The notes: a model not told the origin generated them from the letters alone. A stretch of DNA of 64,000 nt from Sphingomonas yunnanensis (GCF_019898765.1 NZ_JAIOKB010000001.1:1225234-1289233); one strand, 5' to 3'. Counted from the first letter of the stretch, positions 9,509-19,527 are shown. Made by a program: numbers and translations.

Positions 9509-9845
9509 CTCGAAGCGCGGCACAGGTTGGAGAACGACAAAACGTCCGGAGCGGCGCTCACGAGCGTTTCGAGACGTGCTTCTGATCTTAGCTGACACTC
9601 GAATATGACTCGAATGTCGGCAGAGGTGGTTGCGGGGACAGGATCTGGCCGCTGCAGAACGCGCTTTCACTTGAACAAGACGAGGACCATTACGAGCACC
9701 GCTGATCGCACGTAATCGACGACATACCGATGCCTGTGCAGCTACAGCAAAATACGCCAAACAAGATGCAAGCAATAGAAGCCTTCTCCCAGCGAAGCCG
9801 CTATCCTCGCCCGATGTAGGTCGGGCGAGGAGGAAGCAAGCGGCG
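9509..9845. other. Gene-free stretch in the pseudogene cluster
   Basis: About 340 bases without a recognisable gene between the recombinase relic and the RND pump relic. Open frames here have no family features. No inverted terminal repeats of an insertion sequence were seen by eye at either edge. Confidence 0.4.
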
Positions 9846-11140
9846 TCACGCTGCCGTCAGTGTGCGACGCATGCGCCGCTGCGCCGCGGCGGCCGGAGCG
9901 GCCGCCAGCCGATCAAGCTCAAGGCCGAGTGCCTTCCCTGACTGTAGGCGAGATGCACGAGGCCCTCGAGCGCATGGAAGTTGTCGCCGGTATGGAGCCA
10001 GCGGGCGAACCGATCGCGCATCGCGGCGCTGGCAAAGCGATGCCGATAGTGAGCACGTCGCGGTAGAGGCCGGGATAGCCCTCGCCCACCTCCTTGATGC
10101 GTGCGACCGAAGCATCGTAGTCGACATTCTCGTCGAGGCTGATCCAGAGTTCTGTGAAGTTGGGACCGACCACCTCGTCGGCCTGTTCCGCGCGGCCGAT
10201 ATGCGCGCCGAAAACTGCGGACGCCGGGGATCGCGCGCAGTTCCTTCGACGCGCGGATCGTGATCCGGTCCATCGCCTCGATCGACGTGCCCGGCCTCTC
10301 CACGAAGTGCATCAAGAAGTCGGCTTCGCGGAAGTCGGGCAGGAACTGGTCCTTGAACGTCGCATAGCCGAAACCGGCGAGCAGCAGCCCGCCCGCGACG
10401 ATCCCGACCACCATCGCCGGCCGCGCGACTACGCGCGGCAGGAAGCGGACGTAGCGGCGCTTCATCGCCGCGACGAAGCGGGTGTCGCGTTCCGCCTTCA
10501 GCGGCGTGTTGGGGAGCAGGAGCAGGCACATCGCCGGCGTGACGGTCAGCGCGACCAGCAGCGACATGCCGATCGCCAGCACATAGGCGATGGCGAGGGG
10601 CTGGAAGAAGGTGCCGGCGACCCCGCCGAGGAAGAAGATCGGCACGAACACCAGCATCACGATCAGCGAGGCGAAGACGACCGCCGAGCGCACCTCCAGT
10701 GAGGCGGCCAGCACCACTGCGAACGCCGGCTTCGGATCGGCCGCCTCGTGGTTCAGACGCAGCCGGCGCGCGATGTTCTCGACGTCGATGATCGCATCGT
10801 CGACCACTTCGCCCAGCGCAATGACAAGACCGGCGATAATCATGACGTTGATCGTCGCGCCCGACCAGAGCAGCATCAGACCCGCGCCGAGCAGCGACAG
10901 CGGAATCGCGTCGAGGCTGATTGTCGCCTGCCGCCAGTCACGGGTGACCAGGAACAGCACCGCCGCCACCAGCGCGCAGCCGATCATCAGCGCGCGGGTG
11001 AGATTATCGATCGAGCGTTCGATGAAGGTAGCCGGCCGGAAGATGGTCGTGTCGACCTTCACGTCCTTGGGAGGCTTCGCGGTCTTCCCGCCGCAACCGG
11101 CAAGCAGCATCGGGATCAGGAGCATGGTCTGGCGCATCAT
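9846..11140 (-). pseudogene. RND efflux pump remnant fused to an adaptor-like lipoprotein leader
   Basis: Reading on the minus strand, the frame begins MMRQTMLLIPMLLAGCGGKT, a lipoprotein leader of the sort found on RND periplasmic adaptors, and passes near 11060-11075 directly into the middle of an RND pump (VDTTIFRPATFIERSIDNLT, then the TM4 region ALGEVVDDAIIDVENIARRL). About 300 residues normally precede that point in a pump, so an internal deletion seems to have joined adaptor start to pump middle in frame. The pump part runs on through TM helices and the second periplasmic domain (ATFKDQFLPDFREADF). An extra base in the run at 10211-10214 shifts the frame; homology resumes in another frame ([20 protein letters not shown]) and stops after GLYRDVLT near 10050. 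An unrelated tail ([20 protein letters not shown] ...), itself frameshifted, follows to about 9846. Non-functional. Confidence 0.7.
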
Positions 11141-11252
11141 GACCGCTTAGTCACCAAAGAATGGGCGCTACTGGAGCCGATTATACAAAGTCCCAATGTA
11201 GCGGCACCCCGCTCTGATCGAAGACGAGGGGCCCCAAGGTCATCCCCGACTT

Positions 11253-11906
11253 CTATTCGGTTTTTGCGACGCGTGAAGCTCGCACCCCCGTCAGGTGACG
11301 CCGCACGAACCATATTGCTGCCAGCACGACCGCGCCCAGCAGGAACAGGTCAATCTTGTGAAACAAGGCCGACAATCGCGGGTCCGTGTTCCAGCGGCTC
11401 CCGAGCACTTGGCAGGCACAGGCCAATCCCAGGCACCAGGGCAGTGATCCTATGAACGTGTAGAGGTGAAAGCGCAGCACTGGCATCTGGGCGATCCCCG
11501 CAGGCAGCGCGATGAACGAGCGGATGCCTGGCAACATCCGACCGATCAGAACGGCCGCACCGCCAAAGCGGTCGAAGAACCGTTCCGATCGGTCGAGATC
11601 CTCGGATGTGAGCAGGAGCCAGCGTCCGTAACGCGCGACCATGGGACGGCCGCCGCGGCGCCCCGCCTCATAAGCAAGGGCCGACCCGAGATTGCAGCCG
11701 ATCGCCCCCGCAATCGCTACCAGCCACAGGTCGAGGCGACCGGTCGAGACCAGATAGCCGCTGAACGGCATGATGATTTCAGACGGCAGCGGGATGCAGG
11801 CGCTTTCGAGAGCCATCAAGCCGATGATACCGGTATATCCGGTCGCAGCGATCGCGGCGACGATCCAGCCCGCCAGCGTCGCGATGAGATTGCTTAGCCC
11901 ATTCAT
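11253..11906 (-). CDS. DedA-family membrane protein
   Basis: The 217-residue protein has the DedA/SNARE-associated (VTT) fold signature: GLMALESACIPLPSEIIMPF near the N-terminus, a re-entrant region, and GRMLPGIRSFIALPAGIAQM in the middle, with about five hydrophobic segments. DedA proteins act as lipid scramblases or flippases; some recycle undecaprenyl phosphate. The ATG at 11906 is chosen over upstream ATG codons because GAGGA stands 8-9 nt before it and the longer N-terminus is hydrophilic and unlike the family. It is the last gene in the minus-strand series that contains a PAP2 phosphatase remnant, a family with a related lipid-carrier role. Confidence 0.85.
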   Translation of the reverse strand: MNGLSNLIATLAGWIVAAIAATGYTGIIGLMALESACIPLPSEIIMPFSGYLVSTGRLDLWLVAIAGAIGCNLGSALAYEAGRRGGRPMVARYGRWLLLTSEDLDRSERFFDRFGGAAVLIGRMLPGIRSFIALPAGIAQMPVLRFHLYTFIGSLPWCLGLACACQVLGSRWNTDPRLSALFHKIDLFLLGAVVLAAIWFVRRHLTGVRASRVAKTE

Positions 11907-11998
11907 TTTTGATGTCCTCGACGCGTCAGTCTTCTTGCGCGAATGCGTGCACACGCTCGTTGGCCGCCTGGAATGACCGGCCAGCGTCGGGTCTTTGA

Positions 11999-12690
11999 TC
12001 ATGGGCCAGCGGATGGACGGCCAACCGCTTGGCGCGGGATCATGTCATCGGTCGAAGCGAAAACCCGCGTCACGATGGCTGTCCGGCCCAGACCGCTTGC
12101 CCAGCCAGCCGCCACGTCCGTCGGCCAGTGGACGCCAAGAATGATCCGTGAAGCGCCGATCGCGGAAATCAGCATCATGGCAACGGCGGTTGGGACAAAC
12201 GCACGACGACCGCCACCAGCCTCCGCCGCCAGGACGATCGCCAAAGAGCCATAGACGAGAGCGGAGTTCATGGCGTGCCCGCTCGGGAAGCTGCCGTTCG
12301 AACATCAACAAGATGCGCGACAATCATCGGCCCGGGCCGGTCTACGATTGCCTTCAGAACGCTGATGATAATGGCCCCACCTGCGGTCGTGCTCGCAAGA
12401 TAGGCGCACAGCCGCCAGCGTTGCCTGATCGCTAGATACCCAAGCCCGATCGCGGTCATGATCCACAAGGTCGAATTGTTACCCATCATGGTCACATCGC
12501 GGGCGATGGCGATCAGCGGACCATGATCGCCGGTGCGCTCGCGCATCCACAGGAGGATGGCCGGGTCGAAGCCCGTCATCCGGCCTGTCGCGAAGAACGC
12601 CGCCACGACGAGTAGAAGCGCTCCGCCAAATGCGAACAGAGCGCCTGCGGCAAAAATCCGCGTAGCCGCCTTTGCCCGGCTCACCGTCAC
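11999..12690 (-). pseudogene. PAP2 phosphatase interrupted by a frameshift
   Basis: The first part (GTG 12690 to about 12290) encodes four membrane segments and the first PAP2 motif region (SVLKAIVDRPGPMI); the second part, in another frame to 11999, carries the rest, including ASRIILGVHWPTD, a perfect third motif (SR-x5-H-x3-D). The break falls in the second motif: shifting by one base near 12288-12292 restores FPSGHAMN. The first motif also has Gly where the second Arg of K-x6-R-P is expected (RPGP instead of RPRP). PAP2 enzymes dephosphorylate lipid phosphates such as undecaprenyl pyrophosphate. The start overlaps the upstream beta-propeller gene stop by 4 nt. The lost Arg makes real decay more likely than a sequencing error alone. 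Confidence 0.75.
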
Positions 12691-13697
12691 GCCGGCTTCA
12701 CGACCAAGACCCTGAATGTGCCGGGCGTTGCGACCGGGCGGGCGCCGGGTTGGGCTGGCAGGGTAAACGACGCCGTCGGCAGGTAGATGGCACCGCTGTC
12801 TGGATCGAGCGCACCCGTCCGGGCACCCGCGGCAGTCTTGATACGCCCCACGCGCGTCACGATGGGGCCTTCGAGAGACAACACGTCCAGCACTCCGTCC
12901 CTGCCGCAGGGAATGAACGCCAAGCGACGCTGCGGATCTAGAATGACGGCATCGGGGCCTGTGGCGATGTCGACCAGCTGCGAAAGTTTGCGGTTCGAGC
13001 CGGTGACGATGGCCGCCTTACCGTTGGCACACGCGGCGATGAGGCGATCCGTTTTGGCGTCGTAGGCGAGGCCAGATGGCTCGGTGCACCCTGGCAAGGC
13101 GATCGGCGCAGCGGCCGTGCCGCGACGGATGTCGACGACCTCGATCTCGTTTGCGTCCTCGTCATTGACGAACAGCGTGCCGTTCGGCGTCAGTGCGGCA
13201 TATTCAAGGCCGGGCTTGAGCTGCACCGTGCGCAATGTCCGCATCGCTGTCGTGTCGATGATCGATACCGCGCCTTCCTTGGCATTCATGACAAAGCCGG
13301 TCCTGCCATCAGCCGAGACGATCGCAGCGTCGGGTTTTTCGCCGATGGCGACACGGCCCAGCTCGCGACCATCCGAGGTCGAAAAAAAGCGAACCGAGGC
13401 ATCGTCGCCGCTCGTTGCCACGATGCGCCCGCCGGGAAGCGGTACGACCGCATGACCGTGCGCGATCGTGCTGATCGATCCGACTGCCCGCTCACCTCTG
13501 GTGTCAATGACGGTGACCGACGCCGACCGGGCAATGTAGAGGCGGTGATCGACGGAATCGACGCGGGCGTAATCCCATCCCCCGCCGTCCGGACCGGAGA
13601 TCGTAGCCGCGACGCGATACGCTGGCATCGGCGGGGCAGCCCCCGCCGCGGCGAAGGATGTCAGCGCCAAGATGGCAGTCGTCAGTACGCTCTTCAT
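12687..13697 (-). CDS. Secreted YncE-like beta-propeller protein
   Basis: A signal peptide (MKSVLTTAILALTSFAAAGA) precedes about 315 residues of repeated blades with YncE/YVTN-type signatures (SVTVIDTRGERAVGSI, GAVSIIDTTAMRTLRTV, NEIEVVDIRRGTAA). It should be a periplasmic seven-bladed propeller; ligands of this family are mostly unknown. The ATG at 13697 overlaps the RND pump stop by 4 nt and the gene's own stop overlaps the PAP2 start, so it belongs to the efflux operon. A role as a periplasmic accessory to the pump is inference from position only. Confidence 0.85.
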   Translation of the reverse strand: MKSVLTTAILALTSFAAAGAAPPMPAYRVAATISGPDGGGWDYARVDSVDHRLYIARSASVTVIDTRGERAVGSISTIAHGHAVVPLPGGRIVATSGDDASVRFFSTSDGRELGRVAIGEKPDAAIVSADGRTGFVMNAKEGAVSIIDTTAMRTLRTVQLKPGLEYAALTPNGTLFVNDEDANEIEVVDIRRGTAAAPIALPGCTEPSGLAYDAKTDRLIAACANGKAAIVTGSNRKLSQLVDIATGPDAVILDPQRRLAFIPCGRDGVLDVLSLEGPIVTRVGRIKTAAGARTGALDPDSGAIYLPTASFTLPAQPGARPVATPGTFRVLVVKPA

Positions 13698-16600
13698 CGT
13701 GCAGTTCCCTGTTCTGGAATGGCAGGACCATGGTCGGAACGGGGTAGGGTCAGCCGAACGAGAACCGGCATCGCCAAGAGAACGAGCGGATATTGCAGCA
13801 GCAGGCCGGCGATGATCGCGATCGCGAGCGGCTGCTGGATGCCTGAGCCCTGACCGATCGCCAGAGCGAGAGGCAGGAGCGTCAGGATTGCCGCCAGCGT
13901 GGTCATCGTGATCGGACGCAAGCGGTTGCGGCTTGCCTCGCGCGTCGCGACGACGGGCGGCATGGTGTGGCAGAGCTCCTCGAATTCGGAGACGTAGAAG
14001 ATCGCCATCTCGGTGCCGATGCCGATGATCATCGTCATGCCCATCAGCGCTGTTATGTTGAGGTCGACGCCTGCGAGCCACAGGGCGGTGAATACTGCCG
14101 TGGTCGACAGCAGCGAGCAGCCGATGATGATGATGGGCAACCAGAACCGCCGGTAAAGCACAAGGAGCAACACCAGCTCGGCGACGAGGGCTGCGCCGAA
14201 CACCTTCATGAGGCCGGCAAAGGCGATCTGCTGCTGCTGGTAGAGGCCGCCCAGCTCGTAGCGGATGCCGGGTGCCAGTACGCCTGGCTGGTTGAGGGCC
14301 TTGGTCACGTCGCCGATGGCAGCACCTATCCCGCGTCCCTGAATGCGACCGGTCACGGCCACCATCGGTTCCAGGTTCTCGCGGGCGATCTGCGGTTGTC
14401 CGACGACCGCCTCGATGGATGCGACGCGCGACAGCGGAAACACATGGCCGTCGGTGGCACGGATGGGCAGTTGGGCGAGCCCGAACTGGCTGATCGTCAT
14501 CGCCTGCGGAAGCCGGACGCGCACGTCGATGGCCTTATCGGGCCGGGCAAGGGTTGTGGCGACAGTGCCGCTCAGGGCGGTCGACAGCTGTGCCTCGACG
14601 TCTGACGGCGCGACCCCTTCCACGCCGGCGCGGACCGGGTCGACGCGGACATCGAGTGCGTCACCTGCCAGTTGAACGCCGTCCTTCACCTCGACGACGC
14701 CATCGATCCTTTCGATCAGGGCAGCGACCTTCTTCGCCTGGGCATCGAGCACGGTCGGATCGGCCGAGTAGAGCTTGACTTCGATCGGTTGTGGGACGGC
14801 CGTGAGATCGCCGATCAGATCCTCGATGAGTTGTGCGACCTCGACTTGGACGCCTGGCACCTTGACCCCGATTTCGTCGGCGACGCTGGCGGCCACGTCC
14901 TCGGTCGGGCGGCTGTGGTCCGGCTTCAGCCGGACGAAATAGTCGCCGTGATAGCTCTGGCCGAGATCGCCACCGAGGCCGGTGCCGAGCCGCCGCGAGA
15001 AGGTCAGCACCTCCGGATTGGCACGAAGCAGCTGGTCGATCTGACCGACCTGACGCCCGCTTTCGTCAAGCGAGGTGCCGGGAGCGGTGTAGTAATCCAT
15101 GACGAAGCCGCCTTCGTCGACCTTCGGCATGAAGCCCGTCGGCACCTTGGAATAGCCGATATAGCCGACCGCCAGGAGCGGGACGAGGATGACAAGGAGC
15201 AGCCACGGTCGGGCCGACAGGCGATCAAGGCCTTTGTCGTGAATGACGGCCAGGCTCCCCTCGCCGGGGACCCCGGGGTCTCGCCATGTGCGGAAGTCCA
15301 CCAGCCACCGCACGAGGACCGGTACGACGAAAGCGGTCATCGCCCAGGAAATGGCGAGCGCGGCCGCCATCGTCACTGACAGCGCCTTGGAGAACGCGCC
15401 GGTCACACCGGTCAGGAATGACAGCGGCAGGAACACGATCAGCGTCGCCAGGCTCGATCCCGTCAGCGGTGCCATGAACTCGCGCGCGGCCGGGATGACC
15501 GCAGCGTTGCCAGCGACGTCTCCGCCCGAATTCATCTCGCCCGCGCGTCGGGCGATATGCTCGACCATCACGATGACGTCGTCGATCAGCAGCCCGACCG
15601 CGGCCGCGATGCCGCCGAGGGTCATGATGTTGAAGCTCATGCCAAGGATGCTCAGCACCAGCATCGTGGTCGCCAGTGTGGCCGGTACGACGATGATGGC
15701 GACGAGCGTCACGCGCCAGCTGCGCAGGAACAGGAGGAGCACCAGCGCGGCGAGCACGAGGCCGATCAGCACAGCGTCACGAACGCTCGCGACCGATTGG
15801 GTCACCAGCTCGCTCTGATCGTACCAGTTGACCAGCTTCACCCCGGCCGGCAGCTTCACGCCCGCCAGCTTTTCCTGCACTTGCCTTGCGATCTGGACCG
15901 CGTTGCCGTCTGGCTGCTCGTAAATGTTGAACAGTACCGCGGGTTTCCCGTCCTCGACGATCCGCTGCCAGACGGGCACGGCACCGGTCTGCACAGTCGC
16001 GACATCCCGCACCCGAACAACCCCTGCCGGGGCCGCCTTGACGACGATGTCACCAACCTGCGCGGCGCTGGCAACACTGCGATCGGCAATGACAAGCGAG
16101 AGCCGACCACGATCCTGGACCTGCCCGACCGCACTCAACACGTTGCCATTGCGGATAGCGGTCGCAAGGTCCGCCATCGCCAGGCCGTAGCTTGCGAGCC
16201 GTTGCGGGTCCGCGAGTACCTCGACCTCCGCGGTGTCGCCACCCTGCACACCGACCTTGGCGAGACCGGTGATCGAGGACAGCAGCGGGGTGATCTGAAG
16301 TCGCGCGAAGTCCTGGAGCTGGGCCGAATCCGCTGTATCGGACACCAGGGCATAGGAGATGATCGGGAAAACGGTCGGGTCCATCCGGCGGACATTGTAC
16401 TGCGTGCCAGCAGGCAAGGATGGCAGGATACGGCCGACCGCGGTGTCGACCAGCAGCGTGCTCGCGATCATCTCGCGCCCCCAACCGAAGTCGATCGAGA
16501 TCTGCGCCGTCCCGCGCGCCGTCTCGGAACGGACGTTGTTTACGCCGGGGATGGCGCGGATCGCCTCTTCGACGGGGCGGGTGACGGTCAGCGCGGTCTG

Positions 16601-16768
16601 ATCGGCGGGGCGGCTCCCGGAATCGAGATCGACGACGACCCTTGGAAACGACACCTGCGGGAAAAGGCCGATCGGCAACGATAAGGCTGCGACGATCCCC
16701 GCGAGCGCCAGCGCCAGGCCGAAAAGGACGAATGCGCGCGACTGGGTGCGCAGGAGACGCTCGAGCAT
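13694..16768 (-). CDS. RND-family efflux pump inner-membrane subunit
   Basis: The 1024-residue protein has the full RND layout: TM1 at about 12-30 (AFVLFGLALALAGIVAALSL), a large periplasmic loop, TM2-6 (about 330-500), a second loop, and TM8-12 at the C-terminus. TM4 carries the acidic proton-relay pair in GLLIDDVIVMVEHIAR. Pumps of this family exchange protons for substrates across the cell envelope together with an adaptor and an outer-membrane channel. The TM4 motif is not the textbook heavy-metal signature, so metals, lipids and drugs all remain possible. The ATG overlaps the adaptor stop by one base (TAATG), showing tight coupling. Confidence 0.9.
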   Translation of the reverse strand: MLERLLRTQSRAFVLFGLALALAGIVAALSLPIGLFPQVSFPRVVVDLDSGSRPADQTALTVTRPVEEAIRAIPGVNNVRSETARGTAQISIDFGWGREMIASTLLVDTAVGRILPSLPAGTQYNVRRMDPTVFPIISYALVSDTADSAQLQDFARLQITPLLSSITGLAKVGVQGGDTAEVEVLADPQRLASYGLAMADLATAIRNGNVLSAVGQVQDRGRLSLVIADRSVASAAQVGDIVVKAAPAGVVRVRDVATVQTGAVPVWQRIVEDGKPAVLFNIYEQPDGNAVQIARQVQEKLAGVKLPAGVKLVNWYDQSELVTQSVASVRDAVLIGLVLAALVLLLFLRSWRVTLVAIIVVPATLATTMLVLSILGMSFNIMTLGGIAAAVGLLIDDVIVMVEHIARRAGEMNSGGDVAGNAAVIPAAREFMAPLTGSSLATLIVFLPLSFLTGVTGAFSKALSVTMAAALAISWAMTAFVVPVLVRWLVDFRTWRDPGVPGEGSLAVIHDKGLDRLSARPWLLLVILVPLLAVGYIGYSKVPTGFMPKVDEGGFVMDYYTAPGTSLDESGRQVGQIDQLLRANPEVLTFSRRLGTGLGGDLGQSYHGDYFVRLKPDHSRPTEDVAASVADEIGVKVPGVQVEVAQLIEDLIGDLTAVPQPIEVKLYSADPTVLDAQAKKVAALIERIDGVVEVKDGVQLAGDALDVRVDPVRAGVEGVAPSDVEAQLSTALSGTVATTLARPDKAIDVRVRLPQAMTISQFGLAQLPIRATDGHVFPLSRVASIEAVVGQPQIARENLEPMVAVTGRIQGRGIGAAIGDVTKALNQPGVLAPGIRYELGGLYQQQQIAFAGLMKVFGAALVAELVLLLVLYRRFWLPIIIIGCSLLSTTAVFTALWLAGVDLNITALMGMTMIIGIGTEMAIFYVSEFEELCHTMPPVVATREASRNRLRPITMTTLAAILTLLPLALAIGQGSGIQQPLAIAIIAGLLLQYPLVLLAMPVLVRLTLPRSDHGPAIPEQGTAR

Positions 16769-17811
16769 TATCGGCTCCGGACCGCGTCGCCGTCAGTGAC
16801 CTGATAGGCGCCTGCGACGATCATCGGGAGGCGCGGTGAGAGGGCGCCGTCGACCACGTCGCCGGCGTCCGACGAGAGCCGGACGGCGACCGGAACCGCC
16901 TTGGCCTTGCCGCCCCGGATCTGGAAGATGCGCGGGCGACCGCCCGCGGTGACCACCGCCGCGTGCGGCACGACCCATCCGCCGACCTCGCCGGTGCGGA
17001 TGTCGACCTGCATCGGCTCGCCCGGCAGGAGCGCTCCCGCCGGAAAGGACAGGTCGACGTCGACCATCTTGGTCACGGCGTTCAACGCGCCGTCGACCCG
17101 GACGATACGACCCTCGAGCGTGCCGCCCCCGGACAGGCGCTTCAACGACGCACCTTCGCCGACGGCGACGCCTCCACGCTGCGAAGGATCGATTCCCACG
17201 GTCACGACGATCCCGCCCGACCGCGCGACGGTCAGGATCGTGGCGCCTGCAGCAGTGCGGTCCCCTTGCGCCACGGCCACGGCGGTGACGACGCCGGCAA
17301 ACGGCGCCGTGATGGTATGGACCGGCGCCCCGGCGCCCTCTGCCCGCAGCGCGGCGAGCGCCGTGCGAGCGTCAGACACCGCCTTGTCCGCCTGCACCAG
17401 CTGATCCGTCGTCGCGAGCTGCTGGGTAAGCAGTTGCACGGTGCTGGCGCGTGCCTTCTGCGCAGCCCCGAGGGCGCTCACCGCCTGCTCATAGGCGCTG
17501 CGCGCGGTCGGCGCGGTGACGAAGGTCGCCAAGGGCTGACCGGCCTGCACCGTGCTGCCGGGCGCGACGAACAGCTGCGTGACCTGGCCCGGTTGCGCCT
17601 CGTTGAAGGTGCGGGTGCCGATCTCGGACGGTGCCACGGAACCGTAGGCGGTGACGACCGCTGGCAACGCACCCTGGCGAGGTGCGACGGTGCCGACGAG
17701 GACGCTCGGTGTCGGTGTGGCGCTGGGATCGGGCGTGGTGGACGTTCGACTGCACGCTGCAACCGGCAGTAGAAGAAGGGCAGCGGAGATCCTCTTGAGT
17801 ATTGAGGTCAT
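16768..17811 (-). CDS. RND efflux periplasmic adaptor (membrane fusion protein), lipoprotein
   Basis: The 347-residue protein starts with a lipoprotein signal ending LLPVAAC, followed by a flexible Thr/Pro stretch, a first lipoyl half (GQVTQLFVAPGSTVQAGQPL), a short helical hairpin (about 105-150), the second lipoyl half (ITAPFAGVVTAVAVAQGDRT), and beta-barrel and membrane-proximal domains. It links the inner-membrane pump to the outer-membrane channel. Its ATG overlaps the tolC-like gene stop by 4 nt. Confidence 0.9.
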   Translation of the reverse strand: MTSILKRISAALLLLPVAACSRTSTTPDPSATPTPSVLVGTVAPRQGALPAVVTAYGSVAPSEIGTRTFNEAQPGQVTQLFVAPGSTVQAGQPLATFVTAPTARSAYEQAVSALGAAQKARASTVQLLTQQLATTDQLVQADKAVSDARTALAALRAEGAGAPVHTITAPFAGVVTAVAVAQGDRTAAGATILTVARSGGIVVTVGIDPSQRGGVAVGEGASLKRLSGGGTLEGRIVRVDGALNAVTKMVDVDLSFPAGALLPGEPMQVDIRTGEVGGWVVPHAAVVTAGGRPRIFQIRGGKAKAVPVAVRLSSDAGDVVDGALSPRLPMIVAGAYQVTDGDAVRSR

Positions 17812-19154
17812 CGGACCGTCCCCGTTTGCTCGGGCGGCAGGTCGGCCGTCGGCAGGCCGTCGCCGACCAGCGTCTGGATGGCGATCTGACGATCGAACAG
17901 CGCCAGTTCCAGGGTCATGATCTCCTCTTCCTTGGCGAAGCGGTTGGAGACGAGGTCGACATAGCCGCGCTCGTCGATGTTGGAGGCGCCGAACGCCGCC
18001 TGCGCCCGGGCCGCGGCGATGCGGGCGGCAGGCAGATCGCGGCGCGCGACCGCTAGTTGCGCCGCAAGCTGTTCATATTCCCGCAGCAGCGCGCCGACCG
18101 CTCCGGTAGCGGCCGCTAGCCGCGCCACATAATCGGCTTGGAGCTGTGCCCGCGTCGCCCGCGCGACCGCGACATTGCCCTGGTTGCGGTCGAAGATGGG
18201 CAGGCCGACCTGCACGTTCGGCCCTCCGTTTCTGACCTTCGAACTGTCGCTCGACGCGGAACCGCCGAGAACCAGGTCAGGAAACTGCGACAGGATCGCG
18301 ACACGCAGTTGCTCGTCCGCGGCGGCATAGCCGAGGCGCAGCGCGAGCAGGTCGGGCCGGCGATCAGGGAGGGTCGCAAGCCCGGCACGGATCGCGGTAA
18401 GGTCGAACGGCGGCAGGTCGGGCGCGGTTGCGAGCGGCACGACCGCGTCCGGCGTCAGGCCCAGCAGGGCGTTCAGCTGGTGACGCTGTGAGAGCAAAGT
18501 CTGGTCGAGCGTGTTGAGCGATGTCCGCGCCGCCTGAAGGGCGACACGGTCCGGGGCGACGGTGACGAGCGTCACGGTTCGCGCCGCCAGCGCGCGCTCG
18601 AGCTTGCCGTTCCGGTCGGACAGGAGATCGTAGGCCGCGACATAGGTCGGGCGGCTGCGCGTGCCGACGATGATGTCGGTGGCAAGCTGGCGCGCCTGTC
18701 CGGCGACCTGCCATTCCTGCCAGACGAGATCGGCCGCGACCTGCCGGGTGCTCGCAGTGGCAGCGCGGCGTCGGGCACGATAGGTGACGAGGTTCTTGAT
18801 GTCCTGTGCCAGTCCTAGATTCCAGGCCGGGACAGTGCCCGCTCCCGAAAGCAGAGGCAGGAAAGCGCCCGACAGGGACGGATTGGCGAGGATCGAGGCT
18901 TGCGTCGCCTGGCCCTCGGCGATGCCCCGCTTCAGGCGTGCCGCGCGCAGGTCCGGGTTGTTGACGAGCGCCAACGTCACGACGTCTCCGACCGACAGCG
19001 CTTCTTGATCCTCGACGGCACCCCGCAGTGCGCCAACAGACGGCGCGAGCGGTATGTCTCGCGTGAGCGGGAGGGGGGCGTAATGCGCGCAGCCCGCCAG
19101 CAACGCTGCGAGTAAAATAGGCTGAACGCCCTTCCTGATCCCCCTGATCTGCAT
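17808..19154 (-). CDS. TolC-family outer-membrane channel lipoprotein of an RND system
   Basis: The protein (448 residues from the ATG at 19154) starts with a lipoprotein signal (MQIRGIRKGVQPILLAALLA then GC) and has the two-repeat helical layout of CusC/CzcC-type TolC proteins (LALVNNPDLRAARLKRG; LPDRRPDLLALRLGYAAADE; EQLAAQLAVARRDLPAARIA). It forms the trimeric exit duct in the outer membrane. Longer starts exist up to 19241, but the lipobox distance favours 19154; the best ribosome-binding sequence (GGGAGG) is 12 nt away, which is a little long. It lies 58 nt after the PepSY gene. Confidence 0.85.
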   Translation of the reverse strand: MQIRGIRKGVQPILLAALLAGCAHYAPLPLTRDIPLAPSVGALRGAVEDQEALSVGDVVTLALVNNPDLRAARLKRGIAEGQATQASILANPSLSGAFLPLLSGAGTVPAWNLGLAQDIKNLVTYRARRRAATASTRQVAADLVWQEWQVAGQARQLATDIIVGTRSRPTYVAAYDLLSDRNGKLERALAARTVTLVTVAPDRVALQAARTSLNTLDQTLLSQRHQLNALLGLTPDAVVPLATAPDLPPFDLTAIRAGLATLPDRRPDLLALRLGYAAADEQLRVAILSQFPDLVLGGSASSDSSKVRNGGPNVQVGLPIFDRNQGNVAVARATRAQLQADYVARLAAATGAVGALLREYEQLAAQLAVARRDLPAARIAAARAQAAFGASNIDERGYVDLVSNRFAKEEEIMTLELALFDRQIAIQTLVGDGLPTADLPPEQTGTVR

Positions 19155-19212
19155 GCTTCTGTCACGCCTCCCGGCGGTGACGCTGGTCATCACGCTGGCC
19201 TCTCGATGGTGG

Positions 19213-19527
19213 TCAGTCCGGATTTTTGCTCTCAGCGACATTCTCGAGGATCACGCCGCTTCGCGCGTCGATACCGACCTCATAAGGCTTGCCGTGGCTG
19301 GTGATGTCGAAGGAATAGCGCAGCCCGCTGCCGCCCTTTTCTTTTTCCAATTCCTGGTCGGTAATCGTGCCGGGGCGCGCCTTGAGCGCGGCCTGCCGCG
19401 CCGTGGCGAGAGAGACTTTCGCCTCAGCGGCATAATGGTGTCCTTTCAGTTTCGTTGGTGCCGCGGCGGCTGTCCCGCTCATCGCTACGACGGACAGCGG
19501 ACCCAGCATCAATCGCACGTCTTTCAT
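19213..19527 (-). CDS. Small secreted PepSY-domain protein
   Basis: A 104-residue protein with a signal peptide (MKDVRLMLGPLSVVAMSGTA then AAA) and one PepSY domain (KVSLATARQAALKARPGTIT, LEKEKGGSGLRYSFDI, VGIDARSGVILE). AGGAG stands 8 nt before the ATG. PepSY proteins of this size are commonly periplasmic and are often found beside two-component systems and efflux genes, where they may tune sensing. Here it heads the efflux series and is divergent from the response regulator, so both directions share the 124-nt control region at 19528-19651. Confidence 0.85.
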   Translation of the reverse strand: MKDVRLMLGPLSVVAMSGTAAAAPTKLKGHHYAAEAKVSLATARQAALKARPGTITDQELEKEKGGSGLRYSFDITSHGKPYEVGIDARSGVILENVAESKNPD

